The notes below the pieces were generated by a model. The model did not search any database, was not told the origin of the DNA, and saw only the letters and a program-made list of their open reading frames with translations. From Rhizaria sp. SCN 62-66 (lineage: Eukaryota > Rhizaria, unplaced), in contig MEDY01000014.1 of the NCBI GenBank assembly GCA_001724265.1, positions 62,001-126,000 of the forward strand: DNA of 64,000 nt, written 5' to 3'. Made by a program: the position numbers and the translations under genes. Positions within the stretch are counted from its first letter, which is position 1; every line of letters starts with the position of its first letter. Positions 29,387 to 40,052 of the stretch are shown piece by piece.

Positions 29387-31315
29387 ATGGAGTCCCCGTG
29401 GCCCGAGGAAGAGCCCGCGCCGCGCATGCGCCACACCGGCAGCGCTGGCGGCGCCGCTGCCCCGAACCCCGGCTTCTCGCCCACAAGCCACTACGGCCCC
29501 GCGGACCCGGACGAGATGGTCGTGGCGGGCCAGTACGCCGTCACCATGGGCCACAACGAGGACCCGACGCACGGCGCGCGCTCCTACGACGAGGATGGTC
29601 ACGACACGCCGGTCTACCGCGGCGATGCGGGCCCCAAGATGTCGGTCGACGCGCTCCGCCGCGAGACCCGTCTGGCCAACTACCTCCAGGAACACGCCAC
29701 GCCCATCCCCGAGCCCACGCCGGTGCCCGCGCCGTTCATCGTTCCGCCTCCGATGGTCCCCCAGCTTGACGCCGCGCCGCAGCCCATGCGCGCGCCCGCG
29801 CCGCTCCCCGCGCCCGCGCCCGCGCCCGTGACCTACTCCGGCGGCTCCTGCGGCTGCCTTAACTCGTACCGTGCCACCGTCATCGCGCTTATCCTCTTCG
29901 GCCTCGCGCTGCTCTTCTGCTTTATCTCTTTCTTCGGTCCCTGGTCCTACTCGAACCGCGTCGAGCTCGGCGCCTCGGGCATCACCACGTGGCGCTTCTC
30001 CTGGAAGTACGACTACTTCCTGTCCTACTATGAGAGCAAGGTCTCGGGCCAAGAGTTCACGTACCGCACCTCTTCCGACTGGCGCTCGCAGTGCCACAGC
30101 AACGGCACGTGGGCCGCCATTGTCTTCAACGTCTTCGCGCTCGTCCTTCTCATCCCTGTGTTTGTGCTGGCCCTCTTGGGCTACCGCAAGGACAACCGCA
30201 AGATGGTGCTCGCGAGCATGATCATGGCCTGGATCTGCTTCGTTTTCTTCTTCTTCTCCCTCGGCTTCTGGTTGCTCGGCTGCAACGACACGATCCGCCA
30301 CTACATCACCTCGGCGCGCTCCACCGACGCCTCGGCCATCACCAACACGGTCCGCCTCGCCTGGGGCTGGGGCCTGGTGCTGCTGGCGTGGTTCCTTACC
30401 CTCGCCGGCGCGATCCTGCAGACGATCCACTTCCGCGTCCTCTCCACGGGCTTCTCGGGCGCGTCCTACCTCGCCAAGCCCGTCTACGGGTCCGCGCAGC
30501 CCGTCGCGGGGGCCACGGGCGCCACGTATTATGGGCCCGGACTCGGCGACCTCCAGCAGCAGCAGGCGCTGGCCGCAGCCGCCGCCGCCAACGGCACTGC
30601 CTACAACGGCAACGTCAACGGCGCCCCCGCGATCGGCTACGACCCGGCACCCACCGCGGGCTTTGCTGCCCCGCCCCCGCAGCAGCGCGCGGGACCGATG
30701 GTCGGCGCCAACGGTCTCCCGCTGCCCGCCGCCGCGGTCGCGCAGATGCAGGCTCAGCAGCAGCAGCAAATGTACCAGCAGCAGCAGCTGCAGCGCATGC
30801 AGGGCTCGCCCTACGCCGCGGCCCCCGGCATGCAGCAGCAGCAACAGCCCGCGTTCGGTGCGACCCCGTCGCGCGGCCTGCCCCCGGGCGCCTACGCGTC
30901 CGCGCAGCGCCAGCAGCAGCAGACTCCCTCGCGCAACAGCTTCGCCGGCGACGGCGACGCGAACGGCGGCTATGACGCGGCCGCCGCGCTCGGCTACGGC
31001 GCCGGCATCGCCAACACGCCCCGCGGCAGCGTCTCCGGCTTCGACACCGGCGCCGGCGCTGGTTACGGCGGCTACGGCCAGGAGTCGCCGCACCACGTGT
31101 CCTACGGCCGCAGCGGCAGCGGGGGCGCGCCCGTGATGTTTCACGGCGGGTCGCCCTCGCAGTCGCGCATGCGCTCCGTCAACGGCGACGACGACTTGGA
31201 GCGCCAGTACCAGATGCAGCAGCGCCAGCAGCAGTTCCAGTACGGAACCGGCGCCGCGGCCGGCGGGCAACAGGGCGGCGTCGAGATGCAGCAATGGCGC
31301 GCCGCGCAGTATTGA
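29387..31315 (+). CDS. Four-transmembrane (claudin/SUR7-like topology) protein with Gln/Gly-rich tail
   Basis: Family not certain. Single exon, 642 residues, TGA stop. A Pro/Ala-rich cytosolic-looking N-terminus (1-155) precedes a CGC motif and four hydrophobic helices at about 164-186, 243-267, 273-297 and 326-350. The first extracellular loop is largest and has FGPWSYSNRV, recalling the W-containing loop of claudin/PMP22 and SUR7/PalI proteins. The C-terminal 290 residues are Ala/Gly/Gln-rich, with CAG runs and Tyr-containing repeats. A plasma-membrane organiser is plausible but unproven. Start alternatives: ATG 29387 (chosen, at the start of GC-rich coding) or in-frame ATG 29204, which would add a pseudo-signal sequence. 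Confidence 0.8.
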   Translation: MESPWPEEEPAPRMRHTGSAGGAAAPNPGFSPTSHYGPADPDEMVVAGQYAVTMGHNEDPTHGARSYDEDGHDTPVYRGDAGPKMSVDALRRETRLANYLQEHATPIPEPTPVPAPFIVPPPMVPQLDAAPQPMRAPAPLPAPAPAPVTYSGGSCGCLNSYRATVIALILFGLALLFCFISFFGPWSYSNRVELGASGITTWRFSWKYDYFLSYYESKVSGQEFTYRTSSDWRSQCHSNGTWAAIVFNVFALVLLIPVFVLALLGYRKDNRKMVLASMIMAWICFVFFFFSLGFWLLGCNDTIRHYITSARSTDASAITNTVRLAWGWGLVLLAWFLTLAGAILQTIHFRVLSTGFSGASYLAKPVYGSAQPVAGATGATYYGPGLGDLQQQQALAAAAAANGTAYNGNVNGAPAIGYDPAPTAGFAAPPPQQRAGPMVGANGLPLPAAAVAQMQAQQQQQMYQQQQLQRMQGSPYAAAPGMQQQQQPAFGATPSRGLPPGAYASAQRQQQQTPSRNSFAGDGDANGGYDAAAALGYGAGIANTPRGSVSGFDTGAGAGYGGYGQESPHHVSYGRSGSGGAPVMFHGGSPSQSRMRSVNGDDDLERQYQMQQRQQQFQYGTGAAAGGQQGGVEMQQWRAAQY

Positions 31316-32239
31316 GCACTGAGTAGTGGCTGACCGCGGGCAATGACAACTGACTGTGAGTAGTGACTGTGGGCTGACTCGTCAGTCATCAGTCAACAAT
31401 GGACAACCAGCAAGTTCACGCTCTCACGACATACTCGTACAGGAGGGCCGGACAGGTCTGCTTCTCTTTGCTCTTGTTCTGACGGCATGGCTATCAGATG
31501 TTTTGTTCGTTTGATTTGTGTTCTGGTGTGTTTGTGTATATCTGCGATGTATTGCGCGCTTTCCAGGCGTTGCTGTGCTTTGTGGCCGCGACTGAGCTGC
31601 GGTTTGAGACTGCGCTCGTCTCGGTGGTTGCGACAACGGGCAATGAAGACGTGTAACTTAGGTGTTGCAACTCTTCGCACGGTTGGTTTTGCATTCAGCG
31701 TTTTGTAGTTTTGTTTAGAAACGAGCTGAAACGATATGTATAACAATAGTTACGTCTGAAATATAACAATAACAATAAATATATTAACCTTGACTCAACC
31801 CGAGTGGCATTATTCTCGTGTCACACAACGAAGCACGAATACTTAAGAAGGATCATCGAGATAACAAAGGATACAATCGTGTTGTGTATGTTGTGATTGT
31901 TTTCTAACGCACACAAAACGATATGAGACAAGACAGACTAAAAATAGCGAAGTAAAAAGAAAAAGTGCACTGAAGAACAACGACCCACTCACTCACGTAC
32001 AACTGATGCAAAACGAATGAAACGTACTATTAAGGGATAATATGTTTACAAAATGTTTACCAGAGGAAAACAACATCATCAAACAAAAACAAAAACGAAA
32101 CCGGCTGAACTAAAACGACATCTTTTAACGTTCAACAAAACACCAGATCACAGCGAAGCTCACAGTGACACTCACTCACACAGTACCTGTGCCGCAGCAA
32201 CACCGACCGACAGCAAGTCACAGCTCGCACGTGTTGCGC
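31316..32239. other. Convergent 3'-3' intergenic region
   Basis: 924 bp between the four-TM gene (+) and riboflavin kinase (-). The first 85 bp are dense in short TGACT/AGTCA-like words. The rest is AT-rich with small non-coding-looking ORFs. No RNA gene is recognised. Confidence 0.6.
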
Positions 32240-33437
32240 TTACTCCTGCTGCTGCTTCTCAGAGCACTGCGCGGCGCACTTGGCGGCGCACTCGACGAAG
32301 AACGCGTCGTTCTTGAGCTTGGCGAGATCCTCGGTATCGAGGGCCTCGGAGCCGACACGGACGTCGTTCTTGATAGCCGCGATGAGGGCATCGAGCGAGT
32401 CGTACTTGAGCATGGGGCGAATATGGCCACAAATCAACAGCTGCATCGTCGCACCGTAGAAGGTGCAGCCGTAGTCGTTGAAGATGTACGCCTCAACGGT
32501 GTCCTCCTGCAATGTGTCATATACAGTCAAGAATAAGAAAAAGACAAATGTGATGAGATTTGAGGGTATATAACACTGTTTATGAATATAGTTATAGAAC
32601 TTTATAGTGATTAACTTTGAGTTAAATGCTATGCATATAATATCATTTCGACGGTGCGATGTATATATAACCAAATCTAGCATGAAGTGAACTGGATCAA
32701 GCGCGTACCTGGGTGTCGAACTGGGGGGACGTGCCGAGCGAGATGAAGGCCTTGAAGACCTCGCTAGAAACGGTGGGGCGCTCGGGGGACGGGCAGATGC
32801 GCGCCCAGCCAAAGTACACGCCGCGGGGCACGTCTGTTGGGGCAGTGAGCGCAAAAGAGTGACGGCAAGGTGTGAAGCGACAAGTGCACGGAGCCAGAAA
32901 TGACAGTTATCGAAGTAGAACACGATATATGGGTTATTTAATGACGCAAACCAGTATTAAAAGTGTACATTACACGTAGAAGTCGTGGAATTTAGAATAT
33001 TTATCGTTTTTAGCTGTTGTTGCATAGAGTTAATTGCGTACCGGTGAGGCATGTCTTGAAGGCCTCGGGGTCGAGGTTGGCTGTGGGGTAGCCGAGCAGC
33101 GTGGAGCCGCGACCGAAGCCGTGCACGACGGCGCCCTTAAGGCGGTACACCTCGGTCGCCGTGAACGCGGGCTGTGGCGGCGAAGCAGTGGGGAATGAAG
33201 GGGTTGGGATAAGGGACGTGAGGACGGGGATTCGGGCCGAAGAGAGACGGGGGCGACGGGGAGGGGCGGGAATGCGGAGTGGAGATTCAGGATATGCATC
33301 GGCTGATGTAAATACACAGCATAACTGTGCAATACAGTAGTTTATATGCGATATATCTGTCATTGTGAAAATGGAAATGGCTAAGTTCGGAAACGTACGG
33401 CATTCTCGCAGGTGCTAGGGTGGGCAGGCTCGGACAT
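32240..33437 (-). CDS. RFK: Riboflavin kinase
   Basis: Four exons on the minus strand: 33437-33399, 33171-33042, 32833-32709 and 32506-32240 (TAA); 186 residues. Introns are 227, 208 and 202 nt with GTACGT, GTACGC and GTACGC donors. The spliced frame is continuous. The enzyme makes FMN from riboflavin and ATP. Signatures: GAVVHGFGRGSTLLGYPTAN, with the ATP/Mg-binding PTAN at 42-45; GVYFGWARI; and VEAYIFN, with the catalytic-base Glu at about 103. The family end motif LLICGHIRPMLKYDSLDALI is present. The first exon codes only 13 residues (MSEPAHPSTCENA). No FAD synthetase domain is fused, as in other eukaryotic monofunctional kinases. The Ala/Cys/Gln-rich C-terminus is slightly longer than usual. 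Confidence 0.96.
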
Positions 33438-33876
33438 CTTATACAGTCGGAGAAGGACAAGTACAAACAGAGAGCATATGAGTTCGTATGCGGGTTCAAT
33501 TAATATGACGAATATTCAGCGTATACTTCTGTATAACATCAATGTTTCGCACTTGCTGTCGATCAGGTTCGAGAGAATAGCTCACTTTCTTTCCCGCCAT
33601 GCATCGTGCTGACTCACAACGGTTTTGTGGTCCGCAGCAATTCGCGAACATCTCGCCTGCCATGCACTTTCATATTAGTGCGGCCAATCAAAAATGCACT
33701 GCTTCGTTCGTGTTATTAGTGTAATTAGCACTCTCATTCTATCTTTCGCAACCCCTGTGCTGTTTTTCGCCCCGGCCAGTTATCTCTTCGCTCTCCACTC
33801 GGTTCCCGCCAGATCCAGTCAACTCCGCGCACCAGCCCCCTCGCCCGCGCCCCGCTGCCCGCGCCTCTCTGCCCGC
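33438..33876. promoter_or_regulatory. Divergent intergenic region, riboflavin kinase / TFIIH p34
   Basis: 439 bp between start codons. A CCAAT box (cggCCAATcaa) lies at about 33683-33687, some 190 bp upstream of the p34 start. An ATG at 33694 is in frame with p34 but lies in UTR-like sequence. No RNA gene is seen. Confidence 0.45.
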
Positions 33877-35743
33877 ATGTCGCGCACCAAGAACTCGTGC
33901 GTGACGTTTGAGGACGACCCCGCGCAGTTCCTGGTGCTCATCGTGGACGTCAACCCCTCGGCCTGGGCGGACCCTTCACTCTTACTGCCCGCGCGCTCGC
34001 CCGACGCCGCCCCGCTCCCCATCGGCCCCCACGCGGCCGCAGCCGCCCCCGGCGCAGCCCCCGCGGCCCCCAACTCCGCTGTGGCGGTGCGGCCTGTGCT
34101 GGAAGACGTGTTGGACCAGCTCTCCGCGTTCGTCAACGCCTTTGCGCTGGTGAACCCGCGCAACGAGCTCGCCATCATCGCCACGGACCAGTTTAAGAAC
34201 GCGCTTATCTACCCCGCGCCGCCCACGCTCCCCTCGTCTTCTTCAGTCGACGGCCCCGCATTATCCTCTGATTTCTCTTCCTCCGACAAATCTGCTGCGA
34301 CTGGGACTGCGACTAGGACAAGTGGTGACGACGATGAGAACGTCCCGTTGAGTCTCTGGTCCCACTCGGCCGGCGTCAGCCTCGGCAGCGCCGCCGCCGC
34401 GCTGCGCACCGGCCTCCGCACGCGCGCCGCCGTGTCGGCCCGCAAGCTCGCCCGTCTGGCCGCGCAGGACCCCGCCGCCGCGGAGCAGGCCGCCGCCTCG
34501 GGCTCGTGCGTGGCGGGCGCGTTATCGCAGGCACTTTGCCTCATCGCGCGCGCCAAGCACCGCCTCAGCGGCGCCGCCGATGCCGCAGCCGCGCCCGCCG
34601 CGACCGCGGGAGGCGGGGGCGCTGCTATGGCCGGGGACGGCGGCGGCGCGTACGGGCGCCAGGCGGTGAGTGCGCGTGTGGTCGTGGTGCAGGCCAGCGC
34701 GGACAGGCAGCGCGACTATGTGGGCGTGATGAACGCGCTGTTCGTGGCGCAGCGCCAGGGCGTGCTCGTCGACGCCGTGGCGTTGGGCGGCGTGTCTTCG
34801 CTGTTGTTGCACCAGGCCGCGTACGTGACCAAGTCGCTCTACGCGTCGCTGGCTCTCGCGGCGCCAGTGCTGCCCACTCCGAGCAATCCGACTGCTACTA
34901 ACAGCTCTGGTGCGAGTGCGGGGAGTGGCGGGCTGACGCTGACTCTTGCTAGTAGCAGCAGCACCAACAGCAGCACCAACAGCACTGACAATAGCACTGG
35001 CTCAGTTTCATCAGCCTCGCCAGCAGCAGCGCCGGCGTCCGCACCTGCATCTGCAGCTGCAGCCACTGCCCCTAAGAAGTCCAGGGCCGGAACTAGCGTT
35101 GCCACTGCAGCCGCCGCGGCCGGCACGTCCCCCCTTGCGCTGCTGCAGCATCTGCTAACCGCGCTGTTGGCCCCCGCGCCGCTGCGGCCGCTGCTGCAGA
35201 TCCCGCAGACGGCGACGGCGGACCTGCGTGCGACGTGCTTCTGCCACGCCAAGCCGGTCAAAACGGCCCACGTGTGCCCCGTGTGTCTCGCCGTGTACTG
35301 CGACCCGCGGCCCACGTGCCCCGCCTGCGGCACGCGATTCGCGAGGTACGAATACTGCGACAGCTCTACAACTATGCACTGTTTATAATATATCGCCCTT
35401 ATGTTTGCCTATATTCACAGAACTAAGCGTCCACGTGTTTTGTGGATTTATTGTGCTCTCTTTGTTTTTATTGTGAAACTCTCACATGTGAACGTATATC
35501 TGTGTTGTTGTTGTTGTTTTTTCTCTCTCTCTCTCTCTCTCCCTCTCTCTCTCTCCATATCCATATAGGGCTGCTCGAGTTGGCAAGGCGCTTGCGCCCG
35601 CCAACAAAGCGGCTGCCGGCGCTGTGACAGCGGCAGCGACTGTCACCACGAGTCAGGTGACTCGGCCTGCGCCCGACGGCGGGCACGTGGGCAGCGCCGC
35701 CGTCAAGAGGGCCGCCCCAGTGTCTATCAGTCTCAAGAAGTGA
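33877..35743 (+). CDS. GTF2H3: TFIIH core subunit p34 (GTF2H3/Tfb4)
   Basis: Two exons, 33877-35345 and 35569-35743 (TGA), 547 residues against about 300-340 in animals and yeast. The vWA-like fold is recognisable in pieces: FLVLIVDVNPSAWAD, NPRNELAIIATDQFKNALIYP (in segments), GALSQALCLIARAK, VVVVQASADRQRDYVGVMNA and LFVAQRQGVLVDAVAL. The C-terminal C4-type zinc module has CFCHAKPVKTAHVCPVC and CPACGTRF. Extra length comes from Ala/Ser/Gly/Asn inserts, not new domains. The basic C-terminal tail is in exon 2. The 223-nt intron has a GTACGA donor and a (CT)n tract. The subunit belongs to TFIIH, acting in transcription initiation and nucleotide excision repair. ATG 33877 (MSRTKN) is preferred over ATG 33694. 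Confidence 0.93.
35522..35556 (+). repeat. (CT)n tract at intron 3' end
   Basis: A nearly pure TC/CT microsatellite lies just before the acceptor of the single p34 intron. It probably serves as the polypyrimidine tract. Confidence 0.85.
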
Positions 35744-36350
35744 GCACACAGGTGAGCAGCGTGAACATGTTATCTAGACCTATCACTATAAACCATTTTC
35801 GTCCGAAATACACTTTAAGAAAAGCATCATAAGCTTATGAAGAAAACAATGTTAGATTTTGTTTGAAAAGAGTGTTTGTGGAGTACATGTTGACTATAAT
35901 TGTAATGTAATGTATTAAACGCAACGTGAAAAAAAACGTCGCGAGCGCGCGCGCAGCAGACTGCAAACGGCAGTCTGTCCGGGGCGCGCAGCACTCCCCG
36001 CAACGTGAATAATGTAAATAGGGCTGCCCCGCATAAGCACGGAGCGCCCGTATCCTTCCTCCCGACAGCGACGACCACGCCCGCAAAGTAACCGCCGCCG
36101 CCGCGCGGCAACCTCAGAGTGACTCAAGACACACTGAGCGCCGGGGGCGGGGCGGGGCGAGCGAGACGGACCGCCTCACACTAAAGCTGGGCTCGCGGCT
36201 GCCTCACGAAACGCGTGATAGCCGCGAGTACCAACCAGACGACAACGACGACGACAGCGACGACGCATCAACATATAACTAACGAACGACGACAGGACCT
36301 CTATCGCCAGTTTAAGAAACTGAGTGTTATGGTTATAGTTCTTGATGCAT
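35744..36350. other. Convergent 3'-3' intergenic region with internal GC-rich island
   Basis: 607 bp between p34 (+) and ATP synthase gamma (-). Most is AT-rich, but 35935-36180 is markedly GC-rich, with GGGGGCGGGGCGGGG-type sequence near 36142-36160. A perfect 8-bp hairpin (arms 35957-35964 and 35970-35977, loop AAACG) lies inside. No convincing ORF. Confidence 0.6.
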
Positions 36351-37647
36351 TTACTGGTCAGCGGAGGCGGCCTGAGCCTCGGCGGCGGCAGCACCGGAGA
36401 TAATCTCGATAAGCTCGGAGGTAATCTTGGCCTGACGACGACGGTTGTACTCGAGGGAGATGGCGGAGAGCATCTCAGCGGCGTTCTTGGACGAGGAAGA
36501 CATGGCGTTCATACGGGACGCAATCTCGGCCGCGGTAGACTCAGCGGAGAAGTTAAAGAGACGCACGGCGTTGCGGAACTCCCAGAGGTTCTGGTAAGTC
36601 TCCTCACCACCCTCGAGCTCGAACTTGGTGGTGATGTCGGTGTTGGCGAGCATCACGTCAACGGGGTACACGGTCGCCACGGTGGGGATAGAGGACTGGG
36701 AGTTAACGAACTCGTTGTAGTTGTACTGGACGTTGCCGGCGGGCACGGAGTGGACGATGTCGGAGACCATCGAGACCTGCTTGAAAGACAGGCGCTTGAC
36801 CTTGCCGGTCTCGGAGACGCACTCGGTGAAGAGGTCGGAGAACTCACGCTCGAGAGCGGAGCGGCCCTTGTCGCCAATAGTGACGATGTTGTAGGAGCCG
36901 GCGGCGGCGGCGCGGAAGCGCGGGCGGACCTTGCGGAGGATCTGGGTGTTGACACCACCGCAGAGACCACGGTCAGAGGTCATGACGACGTGGACGGTCT
37001 TGCCGGCGTCGGCGATCTCGGCGGGCTCAGCCCAGGCCTCGGTGATGCCGCGCTTGAACTTGCGCGAGGTCTCGACGAGCTCGGTGGCGGTGCGGAGCTT
37101 GGACGCAGCAACCATCTTCATGGCCTTGGTAATCTTACCAGTGGAGCCAATCGACTTGATACGAGCCTTGACTGTGGTGGGGGTAGAGTAGAAAGGACAG
37201 GGGCAGCACAAAAGGAGGAATGAGTGAAGATTCAGAAAATAATTAAAGAAATATATGAGGTCGGACAAACCGTGGAAGCAAAGCCAGTCGGAATGAATAT
37301 CTTTGACAAGGTAGGAAGTCGTCTCGAAATCAAACGGTAGGACGTACGCTCAGAGAGGGAAGAGCCAGCACGCTGGGGAGCAGTGACGACGCCCTGTAGT
37401 ATGAGAAGAAGCGCAAAAAGAAGGGAGAAGTAAGAGAAAGGTCAGGGCAATACGATCAAGCGACGCGAGTGCTATTGCAGAACTGTGTGGGTGCCCAGAG
37501 GCGCCCGGAGAGACGGTGCCCACCACTTCGGTGAGGGCATCGACTGGGCGACCGAGGACAAACATTTGGGGGCATTTGGAGAAACAGGAAAGGACGACGT
37601 ACGGTGGAGGCAGCAACGCTGCGAACAGCCTTGACACGAGAAAACAT
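36351..37647 (-). CDS. ATP5F1C: Mitochondrial F1Fo-ATP synthase subunit gamma
   Basis: Three exons: 37647-37603, 37393-37348 and 37171-36351 (TAA); 303 residues. Introns are 209 and 176 nt, both with GTACGT donors. Exons 1 and 2 encode an Arg-rich, acid-free targeting peptide (MFSRVKAVRSVAAST, then GVVTAPQRAGSS). The mature gamma begins at the conserved LKARIKSIGSTGKITKAMKM. Further signatures are VMTSDRGLCGGVNTQI and, at the C-terminus, the gamma motif RMNAMSSSSKNAAEMLS and YNRRRQAKITSELIEI. Gamma is the rotating stalk inside the alpha3beta3 head. The match is full length with no oddities. Confidence 0.98.
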
Positions 37648-38309
37648 TGCGAATATAGGCAACAGAATCCGATGTGGACACAACGTTAACAGACCACCTT
37701 TTCGATGCTCACTGCCCCTCGGTCGGTCGCCCGGTCGGAAACTTAAGCCGCGAGACCGAACGAATTCGGTCAGACTTTTTCGACCCCACCACCTCGCCGA
37801 CCACTCACTGCCTGCTTGTATTGTCTTCGGCGCGAAACGATAAAACACTGGGAAGGGCTGTTGTTTCAAACGTGTGGACAGGGACATTTATTAAAGTGCG
37901 TGTTTTTAAAATGTTTAATTAGGAGCGTTCTTGGGTTTTTTTGTCGTCTGGTTTAATTTTCACTCGACAGTGTGTATCCCGAACATCTGGCCCTGAGCGC
38001 AAGCTCGTGCCATCTCAGCCCACCGTTAGACGTTGGTCTTGCTCGCCCGTTGCAAGCGCCTTCCTCGCCTAGATCCTTCCTATATTGACTCTTAACCTGC
38101 AAGTATGATGTATTGATGTATCATGTATACCTGTACGTTCACTACTCCCGAGCTCACGTTTTTTACCCTGACAATATCCTTTCCGCGATGCCTCGACCAA
38201 ACACCACTACCCGACACCAACGTCTTCGCGCCACCCTCTTCGCACGCCCGCCTGCCATGCCATCCACCCTATGCTATCCCACACCGGCCCATACGCATTT
38301 AGACCGCAC
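37648..38309. promoter_or_regulatory. Divergent intergenic region, ATP synthase gamma / lamin
   Basis: 662 bp between start codons. Within 140 bp of the gamma start lie GGTCGGTC and CCGGTCGG (37721-37738), the perfect inverted repeat GACCGAA-cgaa-TTCGGTC (37753-37770), and minus-strand GGTCGAAAAAGTC (37785-37773). The last resembles an element upstream of the two mitochondrial ribosomal protein genes. Upstream ATG 38271 is in frame with lamin. Confidence 0.5.
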
Positions 38310-40052
38310 ATGTCGACGAGTAGCCGTTCTCGCCGCAGCGTTTCCCGCACTCCCGCGGCCCAGCCCGAGGCGCAGCGCCGCCGTGTGGCGAGCGACAACG
38401 CCTCCCCTGCCGCCGCCGCCGCGTCCGCCTCCGCCAAGGTGAGCAGCCATGACGATGACGATGACAATGACGACCACCAGGACCTCGACAACGAGGTTGA
38501 GCTTCTCCTCGCCAACGCCCCCGTCGGCAGCGGCCACAACGCGACCTACACGGTCGACGCCCCGTTCCGTCAGTCTCGCGAGAGTGAGGCCCGCGCTCTC
38601 GACGCGCTCAACAAGCGCCTCGACTACTACATCGTCATTATGCGCGAGCGCGAGAAGATTGTGCTCAACGAGCGCGCCGAGCTCGACAAGCTGCGCCGCG
38701 GCAATGCCGCCGAGATGACCCGTCTCCGCGGCGAGTTTGACGCTAAGCTCCAGGCCATGCGCGCTGAGTATGAGGACCGCGCCGACACGAAGCCGCTCAA
38801 GGCCGAGGTCCAGCGCCTCTACCGCGTGCGCGACGACCTGCAGAAGGACCTCGCGGCCTCCCAGGCGGACATCGAGAGCGCCAACGACCGTCTCCGCGAG
38901 CGCAGCGACCAGCTCAAGGCCGCCCAGGTCGAGGTGTCCCGCCTCAAGGACGAGGCGCGTCTCCTGGGCTCCTCCCTCGGCAAGGAGCAGACTGACAAGG
39001 ACAAGACGTCTTCCCTGCTCGAGGCCGCCCGCGAGCGCGCGACGGAGCTAGCGAAGCAGCTCGCGGAGGAGCAGGCCAACGCGCACGCGCACCAGAAGCG
39101 CGTCGCGGCGCTGACCCGGGACCTTAAGGACCTCCGCGCCGAGTACGACACAAAGTCGCGCGAGCACGCCGAGGCCGAGGCCAGCAAGCTCGAGCGCGAG
39201 CGCGAGCTCCGCGCGTCGTTCGGTGAGCAGCTCAACGGCATGGTGGAGGAGATGCGCGTGCGCTACTCGAACGAGATCGCGCAGCTCAAGTCCGGCGTCG
39301 ACGAGGCGTCGGCGGAGGAGCTCGCCGAGGCCCGCAAGGAGGCCGAGGACCTCCGCGCGCAGCTCGCGGCGGCCAAGAACAAGGAGAAGGCCACCGAGGC
39401 GCTCGTGCTCAAGCTCAAGACCGAGACCACGATGCTCACGGCTAAGGTCGCGACGGCGGAGACCGAGGCCGAGACGTACAAGGCCAACGTGGACGAGCTT
39501 AAGGCGACGCTCGACGACCGCGAGGAGGCGTGCGACAAGCACCGCGCCGCGCTGGGCCGTCTCGAGGTTGAGTACTCCGAGCTTATCGGCGTCAAGATCG
39601 ACATCAACCAGGAAATCAAGCGCTACCGCGCCCTGCTCGAGGAGGAAGAGATCCGTCTCCAGGTCGACAAGGCCGGCGCGGGCCGCCGCGACCTGTTTGC
39701 CGAGTCGAGCCCCAGCACGGCGTACGGCGACAAGACCAACAACATGATCTTCATGTCCGGCAACGTCGCCGACGCCGTGCTGCGCCTCAAGAACGGCCAT
39801 TCCGAGCCCATCGAGCTTAAGGGCTTCGTCGTCAAGTCCAAGACCACCTCGTTCAAGTTCCCCGACACCGTCGTCGAACCCAACAAGATCGTCGCCGTGT
39901 ACTTCGGCAAGGACGCCGCTAAGCGCTCGGCGGGCGACAAGGCCAACGTCGCCTTTGCGGCGCCCAAGCTCTCGTTCGCCAAGAACGACGCTGCTACGCT
40001 CGTCGACAGCTACGGCCGCAACGTCACGCACATCGACATCTACAACAACTAA
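38310..40052 (+). CDS. Nuclear lamin-type intermediate filament protein with lamin tail domain
   Basis: Single exon, 580 residues, TAA stop. The Ser/Arg-rich head contains SRTP (Thr14-Pro15), a possible CDK site like those flanking metazoan lamin rods. An acidic patch follows. The rod begins near residue 98 (LDALNKRLDYYIVIMRERE, like coil 1A). It runs as heptad coiled coil and ends near 447 in the intermediate-filament consensus: EYSELIGVKIDINQEI followed by KRYRALLEEEEIRL. The rod is about 350 residues, as in lamins. Residues 477-575 form a lamin-tail (Ig-like) domain: MIFMSGNVADAVLRLKN, IELKGFVVKSK and VVEPNKIVAVYFG. The protein ends IDIYNN, so there is no CaaX box. I see no classical basic NLS between rod and tail. 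Start: ATG 38310 (MSTSSRSRR) preferred; ATG 38271 is in frame 13 codons earlier. Confidence 0.92.
   Translation: MSTSSRSRRSVSRTPAAQPEAQRRRVASDNASPAAAAASASAKVSSHDDDDDNDDHQDLDNEVELLLANAPVGSGHNATYTVDAPFRQSRESEARALDALNKRLDYYIVIMREREKIVLNERAELDKLRRGNAAEMTRLRGEFDAKLQAMRAEYEDRADTKPLKAEVQRLYRVRDDLQKDLAASQADIESANDRLRERSDQLKAAQVEVSRLKDEARLLGSSLGKEQTDKDKTSSLLEAARERATELAKQLAEEQANAHAHQKRVAALTRDLKDLRAEYDTKSREHAEAEASKLERERELRASFGEQLNGMVEEMRVRYSNEIAQLKSGVDEASAEELAEARKEAEDLRAQLAAAKNKEKATEALVLKLKTETTMLTAKVATAETEAETYKANVDELKATLDDREEACDKHRAALGRLEVEYSELIGVKIDINQEIKRYRALLEEEEIRLQVDKAGAGRRDLFAESSPSTAYGDKTNNMIFMSGNVADAVLRLKNGHSEPIELKGFVVKSKTTSFKFPDTVVEPNKIVAVYFGKDAAKRSAGDKANVAFAAPKLSFAKNDAATLVDSYGRNVTHIDIYNN

Noticed and set aside
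29258-31294. A 678-codon minus-strand frame opposite the four-TM gene
   Set aside because: Shadow of a GC-rich gene. The plus strand has the TM helices and a clean start/stop.
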